Positions 33,047-42,506 of a DNA stretch of 64,000 nucleotides are shown here, in pieces (position 1 is the first letter of the stretch; each line of letters begins with the position of its first letter). This stretch comes from Atkinsonella hypoxylon (taxonomy: Eukaryota; Ascomycota; Sordariomycetes; Hypocreales; Clavicipitaceae). Below the pieces are notes generated by a model. It saw nothing but the letters and a program-made list of their open reading frames with translations, did not search any database and was not told where the DNA came from. The stretch spans positions 25,707-89,706 of the forward strand of contig JFHB01000124.1 in NCBI GenBank assembly GCA_000729835.1, written 5' to 3'. The translations under genes were made by a program, and so were the position numbers.

Positions 33047-35400
33047 ATGGCGACTTCTACCGACGGGCCGAACAAGGCTGCTGGTGCCATGATTCCTCGT
33101 TCTGCACCGCGCAAATTCAAAGCTTCGGACCTGCCGCTTCCTTCGGCAACTCGTGCTGCTATTGAAAGCCTGGCACATAGTTTCAAGAAGGGAGGCGCTT
33201 ATGACGCAATCCGCAAGCAAGTGTGGGATAAATTCGAGGCTAGCGTATGCAGAATTACCCCATGTCACATGGGCACATCGCTCACAATTCAGGCAGGACT
33301 ACGAAGAACAGGTCACCAAAGCCATCCTTGAGGTAGCAGAGAAGGAGGTCGAGCGCAACCCACAACAGCTCCTTACCCTAGACCGCAGAAAGGCTGCGGC
33401 TCTAATAGACGGCGCTCTAGAACGCTCTGGGGTGTATCAGAAAGCCGAAGATGTCATTGGCCAGCTGATTGACTTGGACGCCATCGAGGAGCGGATCCGC
33501 GACATTCGACGGGCTGAGGTTGGCGAAGAAGCAGCTGAAGCAGAGCGTGCACGAGGGTCGAAAACCGACGAGGAATATGCGGCAGACACACGAGCTCGAC
33601 AGGCGGAGCGCGAACGAGTCAGGGAGGAACTACGGCAGAAAGAGGCGGCGATAGAGGAGGAAAAGCGCCGCATCGCTAAGGAAGAGCGGAAGAAGGAAGA
33701 GCGAGAACGCGAACAGGCGGAGCTGAAGCGGCAACAAGAACGAGACGAGCGACGTAGGAAACGAGAGGAGGAGCGCGCAGACCGAGAGCGCTTGCGCGAT
33801 GAAGAACGAGAAAAGAGACATAGGGAACGGGAACAACGAGAAAAGGAGAGAGAGCAGCGTGGTCAGTCCGGAGAGAAGGATAGGACCAGAGAGCGCGAAC
33901 AATCCAGAAATCGATCGCGAGACAGGGATCGAGACGGGGACCACTCTCGCGATAGGCACAGAGAAAAAGACCGTGGAAGAAGTCCGTCGCGTGACCGGTC
34001 GAGACATCGCGACAAGCATAGCAAGTCCTCCAAGGCTAGGTACACGCCGTCGGAGCAGAAGCTGTCCAAGGAAGACAACGAGCGACTGGAGCAGGAAGCC
34101 CTGGCCGACCTCTTGCGAGAAAGCTCGAGGACTGATCGCGCGAAACCAGAGCTGGAAGTCGACGAGGCTCTTGCGCCGCCGCCTCGCAAAACAGCGCCGG
34201 TGTCAGCCATAGATCCTATCCGGAGAGACTCCCGCAAGGCTAGTGAGAGCGGCTCTAAGGGTGAGGGACGCCAGTCTAGGACACCTGCGGATGCCAAGAG
34301 GTCGAGCCTCCGCGAGAGTAGGCGATCTAGTCGTAGCGCCTCTCGTGTAGATGATAGGAATAGGGACAGGGACAGAGAGCGAGATAGACATCGTGAGCGG
34401 GATCGTGAGCGGGACCGCAAACGAGACAGCGAGAGGGACAGGGATAAGGATAGGGATAGGGATAGGGACAGGGACCGATCAAGGTCAAGAGACAGAGACC
34501 GAGCAAGATCTAGAGACAGGGACAGGGACAGAGAGAGAGAAAGAGAGAAAGATAGAGACAGAGACAGAGATAGACACAGAGACCGAGATAGAGAGCGGGA
34601 CAGAGATAGAGCCAGATCTAGAGATAGGGACAGGGACCGGTCAAGAGCAAGAGACAGAGACCGAGAAAGATCCAGAGACAGGGATCGAGCAAGATCCAGA
34701 TCCAGATCCAGACACAGACATAGACACAGAGACCGATCCAGATCCAGATCCAGATCCAGATCCAGAGAGAGGGACAGGGAAAGAGACAGATCCAGAGCCA
34801 GAGCCAGAGCCAGAGCCAGAGACCGAGCAAGAGACCGAGCAAGATCAAGATCAAGAGACAGGGAAAGAGAAAGAGCCAGATCCCGATCCAGATTCAGATC
34901 CCGATCCAGACACAGAGCAAGATCAAGACAGCGAAGCAGAAGATCGCCCTCACGCCGTTCGCGCACCCGCTCGCGCCCCCGCTCGCGCCCCCGCCCATCC
35001 ACAATCCGCACCGCCTCCGCCGTCCGCGAAGAGCTCGAAGAGCGCAAACTGGTCGAGGTGCGCAAGCGCGAAAAGGAAGCAAAGGCCTACCTCGCTGCGC
35101 AAAAGGACGCCAAGGCCAAGGGCTTGCCTATCCCTGGCGTAGACGATCGCAAGAGTATGTGTCTATCTTTTTTTTTTAATTTTAATTTTCAATTTTTTTG
35201 TGGGGGGTATCTTTCCATGGTGTATCGCTACTTAACGTTGTCCAGATGACCGGAGGCGCAGCCGCTCGCGCACACATAGTCGCGAGAGACGGTACCGGGA
35301 GAGATCGCGAGATCGGGATAGACGGAGGGATCGGTCGATGTCGCCACTGAGGGAGAGAAGGCGCTCGCGCTCAGGGAGGAGTCGGAGTCGGAGTCGCTGA
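33047..35400 (+). CDS. BOD1/SHG1-domain protein with giant RD/RS tail (COMPASS Shg1-like)
   Basis: Proposed CDS is join(33047..33244,33297..35154,35246..35400), 736 residues; all phases agree. Residues about 35-130 match the SHG1 domain: SLAHSFKKGGAYDAIRKQVW, FEASDYEEQVTKAILEVAEK, EVERNPQQLLTLDRRKAAAL and IDGALERSGVYQKAEDVI. In yeast Shg1 is a subunit of the COMPASS (Set1C) histone H3K4 methyltransferase; animal BOD1 proteins regulate PP2A-B56 and SETD1A. After a charged coiled coil rich in Arg and Glu (about 180-290) comes a very long stretch of RD, RE and RS dipeptides (about 430-640), as in splicing factors. A final helix EELEERKLVEVRKREKEAKA leads into another RS tail. Membership of COMPASS is inferred from the domain; the tail suggests RNA or nuclear-speckle contacts. 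Confidence 0.82.
34370..34935 (+). repeat. Purine-rich GAGACA/GATAGG coding repeat
   Basis: Imperfect 6-12 bp units of AGAGACAGGGACAG and AGATCCAGATCC type encode the RD and RS dipeptide runs. The strand is nearly all purine on the coding side, so the other two plus frames and the antisense frame also stay open and yield mirror low-complexity products, which are shadows. Confidence 0.9.
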
Positions 35401-35787
35401 CTTGACTTGACTTGCGTGACTTGCGTAGGTAGTCTTGTACGTTACTATTTATGCGAAATTGCCTTGCGTGACTGGGCTGCTGCTATACGTGGTTGTTCAA
35501 GAGTTGGGTGAGATAGCTCATGGCACTTTTTTTTAAAACTGGACTTTGGCCCGGCACCATGTGAATATAAAAGGAAGAAAAGTCCCCAGTGTGAAATACG
35601 GTCTATACTCATTCGAGGACACTACCTTGAAAAAACATGACGAAATGAGCACAACACAGCTATAAATCACCATTACAGCACAAGGCCGCTCCAAGAGAAA
35701 TATCCATTGTAGCGCTAAACTCTTTGTTACACGTGTTAATATGTCGTTAGATTAGTACAATTCGCTTCATATGCATCAGCCCACCCA
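35401..35787. other. Convergent 3' interval
   Basis: About 390 bp between the SHG1-domain gene stop and the transporter stop on opposite strands. No gene is seen. Confidence 0.5.
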
Positions 35788-37592
35788 TCACTCCGTCCCG
35801 AACCATGCCGGAAGTCTCAGTATCCTCTTTGTCGGGTCGTGATGTTGCAGGGCAGCGACAAAGATGAACAAACCACCAAGCACAAGCGCCGTAATCAGGA
35901 TGCACCGTCTCGCCGTGAGCGAAGTGGAGCTGCGGCCGTGGGCCGACGTGGAGCTCCACATGCTGGTTGCCCAGGTTACTGAGGTGTGGGCGAGCTTGAC
36001 GATCTGGTCGTAGCCGAGAGAGTAGTACGTGAGACCGGCGAGGGCGATGGCGTAGCCCACAGTTTGCAAAAAGGTGATCTTGGTGTTCCAGATGAGGATC
36101 GAGACTAGGATCAGCAAGATATTCTTGAAGATGCCGGTAAGGGTCATGACCAGCCCGGACGTTTGGCCAATCTAATATTTGAACCATGGTCAGTCAGTCT
36201 AATCCGACGTACACAATGCCATATGTCATAGCTCTCTAACCACAAGTACACATATATAAAAGGGTTAAGAGAAGCGCAAAGATCAAAGGCAACGTACCAG
36301 AAAGACGCTCGTTACATTCAACATGAAGGCAATCGAGGCATTGAGAATCAGCGTGCCAAACCCAACATTGGCAGCAGCAGCCCAGGTGAACTTGGGCAAC
36401 TCGCTGGGGACTGCGACAAGGAAGTTCATGATAGCGCAGACTGGGGCAAAATAGTAGAGCCCGACCAGAGGATCCATCTTCATACCGTCGCCACTGAGCA
36501 AGACTTGAATCATGATGATGCGAATGGACTCGAAGATGATGCCTCCCATCTGATACAAGAAGCCGATGAAGGAGAAGTGGATCTCGCCAACCGAGGCCAG
36601 AGCAACACCGGCGACGATCCACAGCACGTTGAGAAACGAGGCCAGATTGGGTTCGGCAACCCGCCAGGCCCACGAGGTAAAGAGCACGGATACAGGGGCG
36701 GCAGCTTTCAGCATCTGGATAAACGGCACAGAGAGATAGAGGTAAACGACATTGGAACAGACGAGAGAGCCCGAGTAAAAGATGCCTATGGGAAGGATGG
36801 TTCGGCAGTACACGCGGGGACTAATGGGCATTTTCTTGCGCGAGTCTAGTAGCGTCGTCGTTCGGGCGAGCACTTGCGTTGCAATGGTGGCAAAGACAAG
36901 ATGCCAGCAAGTAAGAAGAATAGCTACCACGGTGTCAGTTCCAGCAACAAAGCAATTCCCATCATGGAGGTGAGGATGAAGCTCGCTTGCGCTTGCATGT
37001 CCTCCAAAGGTGCGTAGCGGCCAGTCAATGCAAACGTACGGAATCCTGGAGAGCTGTTAGTTGCGTTCTCGATGGTAAATCAAATAGGACGGAAGGTGAG
37101 TTGGGGTAGTACAGTACGTACGGAAACCCTGGGTATCTATTAACCACTTATTAAAGAGGATTGTGCAATTTGAAATGAATATCCATAACCTGTCAAAGCT
37201 TTGTGTTAGCATGGAAATTTCAAACCGGGCCATGTCCAGAGGCGATCTCCGTTGCAGCCGTGAAAGGTATGGATCATTGTCACACGCCAGATCACAACGG
37301 TGTCACCTGTACGGGTCGGAGCCTCCGCCGCCTCCTTCTGAACATGTATGGTAGAAGATTGAGCATACGTAATGTACATGGCCGTTTGCAGCGTGCGAGC
37401 AACCGGCTGTTCTCTTTTGCTAGTAGCCACGGGCGGAGGAGCATCATCGTCGACGTGGAACGACGAAGCAGGGCCGTTCGGCGCAGACATGCTGACGGTT
37501 TGAATCGGAGTGTTGGTAGAAGAAGAATACGAGGACACAATCGGCGCTTGACGAGACGGTTTAGCAACAGCGACGGCAGTCCGACTAGCCAT
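35788..37592 (-). CDS. TPT/nucleotide-sugar transporter family protein
   Basis: Proposed CDS is complement(join(35788..36171,36298..36923,37040..37045,37122..37189,37369..37592)), 435 residues. A 72-residue polar N-terminus precedes about ten membrane helices. Family segments are LWIFISNCTILFNKWLIDTQ, the junction GF-RF-PILLTCWHLVFATI, YLYLSVPFIQMLKAAAPVSV, GEIHFSFIGFLYQM, NASIAFMLNVTSVFL and IGQTSGLVMTLTGIFKNILL. This is the triose-phosphate-translocator-like branch (DMT superfamily) of Golgi/ER sugar-phosphate and nucleotide-sugar exchangers. Substrate cannot be read from sequence. Exon 3 is only six bases (encoding parts of Arg-Phe) and is supported by flanking AG and GTACGT signals and by the family pattern DTxxFRFP. 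Skipping it would remain in frame but lose two residues. The very C-terminus is polar. Confidence 0.82.
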
Positions 37593-40229
37593 GAGATTTG
37601 GCTTCCTTTTACTGCCACGTCATGAAAGTGCCGAGCAGTTTTAGTCTCTCTTTTTTTTCTTTTTGTTTTCGTCCGTAATGTGCCGAGTAGGCGCGAACAG
37701 CACTGATTATGCCCCCCAAAAAAAAAAGAAGAACAAAAATCACCGGACGTCGAAAATCCAAAGCGCAAAAAGATTGCCGGCCGCGTCGATGTGTTTTATT
37801 TCGAGCCAAGCGGGTTCTGGTGTTTTGAACGGCAGCGCGGACGAGCAAGCCTTGAATGAATGGAGATGTTCGACTGAGCGGAGAACTGCCAATGAGGGGA
37901 GACAACGAAGAAGGAAGAACAGGGCAACACCGAGGCCGTAGCTAACAGGTGAAGGAAAGAAAGATTGGACAGAAATCAACAGAAGCCTGTTGAGGTGAGG
38001 ATAAGGAACGGCAAAACGGTAAGCTTGCCGGACGGAAAGGAAAGGGGAGGAAGGTGAAAGTGATCTTTGCATTTAGCATTTAGCATTTAGTTAGCGCCGC
38101 AAGCAACTTGAGGACGAAAGCGTGCGGCTTAATACGGGTTGCCGGCTGATGGGTACAAAGGGGGCGCCAGGCGGATACCAGGCGAACACCAGGCAGACAA
38201 TTTAATGGTGGGTTCCGGAGTGTATGCGCGAGTGAGAGATCCCATCAGGTAAACTGTCACCTTTGTATGCAGGGTTTGAAGTCTGGTACCGTGCTCCGTA
38301 TTATGCCTGGGATTATAGGCCCTGTGGAGGCCGGGGATTGGAGAGGGGGAAAGATGTCCCGGGGCCCCTCTTGGTCTTGTTCAAGGCAGGGCTTGGCCTA
38401 ACTAATTACCTACCTAGGTACCTAGGTACCTAGTGGACGAGGGCGGGCTGCCTGCTGTTGGAGAAGAAGCCCACTGGGGACTCCACCCGTGCAAAGGGGG
38501 TGGGGCACCAATTGACCCCAAATTGCAGGGCGCCACACCCGTGTCAAGCGAACGTGACTTTATCACGGAGCACGCAGTCAAGTCTGGTAGGTACCCAAGA
38601 TAGTATTGAATTTGAATTTGAATTTGAATTTGAATCTGAATCTGAATTCTCAATGCGGCACCCGGCATCCTCGGCAAGGACGTGCACGAGACGGCACATT
38701 TTGCGTTCAGGGAGCTTGTCTGTGAGCACCAGGCTCCGCTCGCTGGTGCAGGGCTTCGGGTCCTTGCAAGCAAAGACGCAAGTGGGAGGGAAATGGAAAG
38801 ACAAGACTGCAGAGCGCCCTTTTAAACAAGTCCCGACGTTCTGGAGGCGACCTGATGTTGCGATAATCTGCAATGAGGTTGCGGTTGCTGTTGCTATGGG
38901 TCCTTTGTGTGTTTGTGTAACTTTAATTCGCCAAAAAAAATGCGACATGGCCACGCTGGCCACGCTGGCCACGCCACGCTTAATGGTCGGTTAGGACCCC
39001 CCCTAGATACCGTGCACGTGCAACAGTACCTCCTCCTCCTCCTCCTCCTCCGCCACCTCCTCCTCTCGTAATTTACGGTTCAACGCCAGCCAACGTCAAG
39101 TCGGTGTGACCATCTGATCCCCCCACCTCCGCTCGTCATCCTGGATTCATGTCATAACGACCACTTGGAAAGCGCTCATACTTATAATATATATATTTTC
39201 TTGCCGTGAGAGCATGGCATGTTTTAGGACGGAACCTGTGACCCCGGATAGAAGAAGCCCATCACTACGGAATATAGGACAAGTATTCCCTTGTGAGATC
39301 CCGTCCGGTCCGGTAGGGGTGCTCTTATCCGGCACCCTACCTTTTTGTTTGTGTATTCGGCACTCTAGATGTAGCAGCGGCCCATGTTGCTGTTGCGAGG
39401 GATTTTCAGGTAAATAGCAGCAACTTAACTTAAATAGAAAACCGTACCTCTATATGCACGTTTTGTGTTACCGGCCGTTCCAGACACGTAGCGGACTGAC
39501 TCGTGCCAGAGGTGGTCGAATCGAATCCTGCAAGGTCGTATGAGTCATGAAAGGGGAGGAAATAATGAAGTAACTACTTGTGCAATCTATATCTAATAAT
39601 GCTCGAGTCGAATCGAACTTTGCATGCGACGGAGACGGCCTTCCATCTTAGAGTGCGTACTGTAGTTAGCATTTTGGTATAAAGATGCCTCATATTTATC
39701 TTTAAATACCTATGTAATATGGATACTTCTAACTAGAGAAAATACCTACCGTATATAATAAGAATATAAAATCACCTGCTTTTTATAAGTACCTTGACAG
39801 CAAAAAGTTATACGTATAGGCACCTAGGCACCTAGGCACCTCTTCTACTTAGCCGTACTACACATTTATCCTATCAAGCTGGTAACAGAGGTCATAGCCA
39901 CAATCGAGTCCCATCTGCAGTGCCCAATATAATACTCTGTACACAAAAACGGGGCGCCGCGTAAAAGCACCCAGCAGGATGAGGAAGATGAGAATCAATT
40001 CAGTATAAAAGGACTGGTTCTCGGCTAGAATAGTCCTCATTAGAAAGGAAGCCAGAGATCAAGCCTGTCGAACTATCACTACTACTACAATACCTCAAAG
40101 AAGCCTGGTTACTACTGTTTCTCCCGGCAACAGGCAACACAGTATCAAATTAAAGCCTTGATCAGTATATCCCAAACTCTTACGGTCTTGCAGTCTATTC
40201 TTTCTGCCCGGTCTCCTTATCCTGGGACC
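37593..40229. other. Long noncoding interval with simple repeats
   Basis: No gene supported over 2.6 kb. It contains tandem GCATTTA units (38068-38089), TTGAAT hexamers (38606-38648), GGCCACGCT units (38949-38972), a CCT tract (39029-39051), and palindromic CCTAGGTA and GGCACCTA runs (about 38411-38434 and 39819-39842). From about 39560 it is AT-rich. The left end contains the transporter promoter. Confidence 0.5.
38606..38648. repeat. (TTGAAT)n tandem repeat
   Basis: Seven or so near-perfect hexamer units, the last ones drifting to CTGAAT. Noncoding by context. Confidence 0.9.
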
Positions 40230-40451
40230 ATGGTTGCGAAATCTATTCTCTTCTACATGGCTTTTGGCATTTTTTGCCTCGCCACGGCAGCGCCTCATGG
40301 AGGAGGCCCAAGTTCCGGGGGTTGGGACGGCCGATGCGGTAACATTGATCATCCGCATGAGTGTGCACCCGGACAAGAATGTAAAAGAACTGGCTGTAAT
40401 ATAATAGGCCAGTGCAAGAAGATAGAGTGCCAGTATCCAGATGGAGGATAA
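40230..40451 (+). CDS. Small secreted cysteine-rich protein
   Basis: Intronless, 73 residues. A strong signal peptide (MVAKSILFYMAFGIFCLATA, cleavage likely after AA) leaves about 52 mature residues with six Cys in RCGN, HEC, QEC, TGC, GQC and IEC, so three disulfides are possible. The first mature residues are Gly/Pro/Ser-rich and the end is QYPDGG. Size, signal and Cys density match fungal small secreted proteins such as effector candidates or antimicrobial peptides; no known family is recognised. It stands alone in a 3.5-kb AT-rich gene-poor stretch, the usual setting for such genes. Function is not assignable. Confidence 0.6.
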   Translation: MVAKSILFYMAFGIFCLATAAPHGGGPSSGGWDGRCGNIDHPHECAPGQECKRTGCNIIGQCKKIECQYPDGG

Positions 40452-41247
40452 TGATACTACCGAGTACTGTTGTATGTATCAGAAACAGAGGTGATAAGCA
40501 AAGCTAGGGTGTACGGACTTAAGAAAGATAAGAGGTTATTTTAGGTATAAGGAGGAACTAGTTAGAATCCTTCTTACAAGTAAGAAAGGAAGCTGAACAG
40601 TTAAACTAGAGGCTACTAGCTACTATTACAGAACATCAAAGAAACCTAGTTACTATCTCCCCCCTTAGCAATATAGCATTAGAGCCTTTATCAATCTTAT
40701 ACAATTTGGCCAGCTCGGTCTAGTCTCCAGCCAGAGCAACCGGGAGGATCCAAAACGGATCAGTAAGCTATTCTTTGGCCGTCTGCAGCAAGAATGACGC
40801 CAGGAATCCAATGGAACGGCGACCCGTGGTGATAAGGTGACGAGGTGTGCTCCGTGTGCTCCGTCCCCCGTCAACCACAGGCGCGAGAGCAAGTTACGAT
40901 AGTCTCGACAAGACGGCTTACAAAGCGCAATACAGACGCGGAATCGTGAGTCACCAGGAAATCGGAGATTCACTGTACGTATTGGCACTATTGATCACTG
41001 TAGCACAACGTCTTGGGCAAAATACGGTTGAAGAGATTCACGGCTGTTGTCCATTCGGCGGTGTGCGGTTAGGCGCTGTTGGTTGAGGTTGAGCATATAT
41101 ATATATATATATATATGTATGTATTTGACACTACAAACGCTGCTTTTGCTTTCTCATCATCTTCCCTCCTCCCAATTTCTATGCAGTTGACAAATATCGG
41201 TCGGTGTTGACTATCTCGCTGCAGTAGGCATTGCCAAGCCATTCAAC
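40452..41247. other. Interval before the BTB gene
   Basis: About 800 bp without a supported gene. A (TA)n microsatellite of about 22 bp lies at 41095-41116, close upstream of the BTB gene start. A minus-strand frame at 40665-40988 has no recognisable features. Confidence 0.45.
41095..41116. repeat. (TA)n microsatellite
   Basis: Alternating TA for about 22 bp running into GTATGTATT, about 130 bp upstream of the BTB gene start. Confidence 0.9.
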
Positions 41248-42109
41248 ATGCCCGGATCAACAGAATGTTCCACCTCGTTCGTTTCATCGCTAAAAGAGTA
41301 AGGGCAAATCGACGCCAACTAGTATCCGGCGAAAGTTGCTAATGCCATTCATTGTACAGGCATTTCAACACAGACTCGCTCTCCGATGTCACCATCGTGT
41401 GTGCCGAGGAAGCTATAAAAGCCCATAGGGTCATTCTGGCGACTCATTCTTCGTATTTCGCCAAGGCACTGACTGGCAATTGGGCTGTAAGACGCGTCCT
41501 TTACGTCTAGAACAACACGTGATTCGCCCTGAGACTAACCATCATTCCCATGATAAACAGGAGAGTTCAAGTGGCAAGATTGAGATCCAGGATTTCGACT
41601 CCAGTGTGGTGGAAGCTATGCTACGTTTTATGTACTTCTTCGACTACAGCAATGATTCAGGCATCTCAAGTATGATATACGACGCGCAAGTCTACCAGGC
41701 TGCCGACAAGTACGATATCCCAGCCCTCAAGGAGCACGCCCAAAACAAGTTCAAGTCCGCCATCTCGACTGGCTGGAGCTTAGACGATTTTTCAGGAGCC
41801 ATCGCTGTGGCGTATGATTCTACACCTCCAACAGATAGAGGTCTTCGCGACCTGATTGTGGCGACCTCGCGTGAGCACATAGAGAAGCTTCTCGAAAATG
41901 AACTTTTCCGGGAACTACTCAGAAAGACTCCTGATTTCGCAGCAGATCTCATTCCTTCCCTCAGTGGGAACCTTTCACTCTCTGTGCAGAAGCGATATAG
42001 CTGTCCCTCCTGTAGTGGTACTTTTTCTGCTGACTTCTCGGACGGGAATTGTTATCACTGTCCCTATTGTTCCACCGGACGTTCAGATTGGAAATCATGC
42101 GTCAATTAA
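41248..42109 (+). CDS. BTB/POZ domain protein with C-terminal zinc ribbon
   Basis: Proposed CDS is join(41248..41297,41360..41486,41561..42109), 241 residues; exon phases agree (2, then 0). The BTB fold spans about residues 17-135: SDVTIVCAEEAIKAHRVILA, THSSYFAKALTGNW, IEIQDFDSSVVEAMLRFMYF, YDAQVYQAADKYDIPALKEH. This is the fungal short BTB type. The C-terminus adds CPSC-x15-CYHCPYC, a four-to-five Cys zinc-ribbon-like element. BTB proteins of this size usually dimerise or act as Cul3 adaptors, but fungal members are mostly uncharacterised. It lies next to a FunK1 kinase in the accessory-looking island. Confidence 0.75.
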
Positions 42110-42506
42110 ACCAGTTGCAGCTTGCAGCACTGGAAAGTCGTTTCACGTCTGTAACCAAGATTGATAATTATACAGAACCTGATCGATGGTTAGATTTCGG
42201 AACTTCTCTATCTCCTTGTACTAATTTTGTTCAATTGCTCATCTCATTCCATCTTGCCACCCGAGTTTCCCTTATGTTTTGGAATGACAATCATCCATTG
42301 ATCCGCATCAGAGAAGACATGGAATGGGTGATGGAAACTCGATTTTCGTGTCGAAGAGATGAGGACACTCGTACTGTAGAGAACTATTACAATGTGTTTA
42401 GGAAGCATAGGAGGTTTTTCATCTAACTAGGGCAACCCAGTAGGGTTTTCCTCCTGTGGATTAAGACGCAGATGTACTAGTCAACTAGTGTATCTAAATC
42501 AATGCG
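42110..42506. other. Convergent interval of BTB and FunK1 genes
   Basis: About 400 bp. A plus-strand frame continues past the BTB gene to 42426 (…DMEWVMETRFSCRRDEDTRT…) but has no recognisable domain; it may be 3' UTR or a remnant. Confidence 0.4.

Noticed and set aside
33799..35142. Several long open frames overlapping the SHG1-domain gene on both strands
   Set aside because: They are shadows of the purine-rich RD/RS repeat; products are Leu/Ser or Glu/Thr/Asp low complexity without domains.
39500..39545. tRNA-like TGGTCGAATCGAATCC segment
   Set aside because: It resembles a T-arm, but no acceptor, D or anticodon stem could be paired around it.
42049..42426. 125-residue frame after the BTB gene
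   Set aside because: Overlaps the BTB stop in another frame; no domain, no start context, probably 3' UTR.
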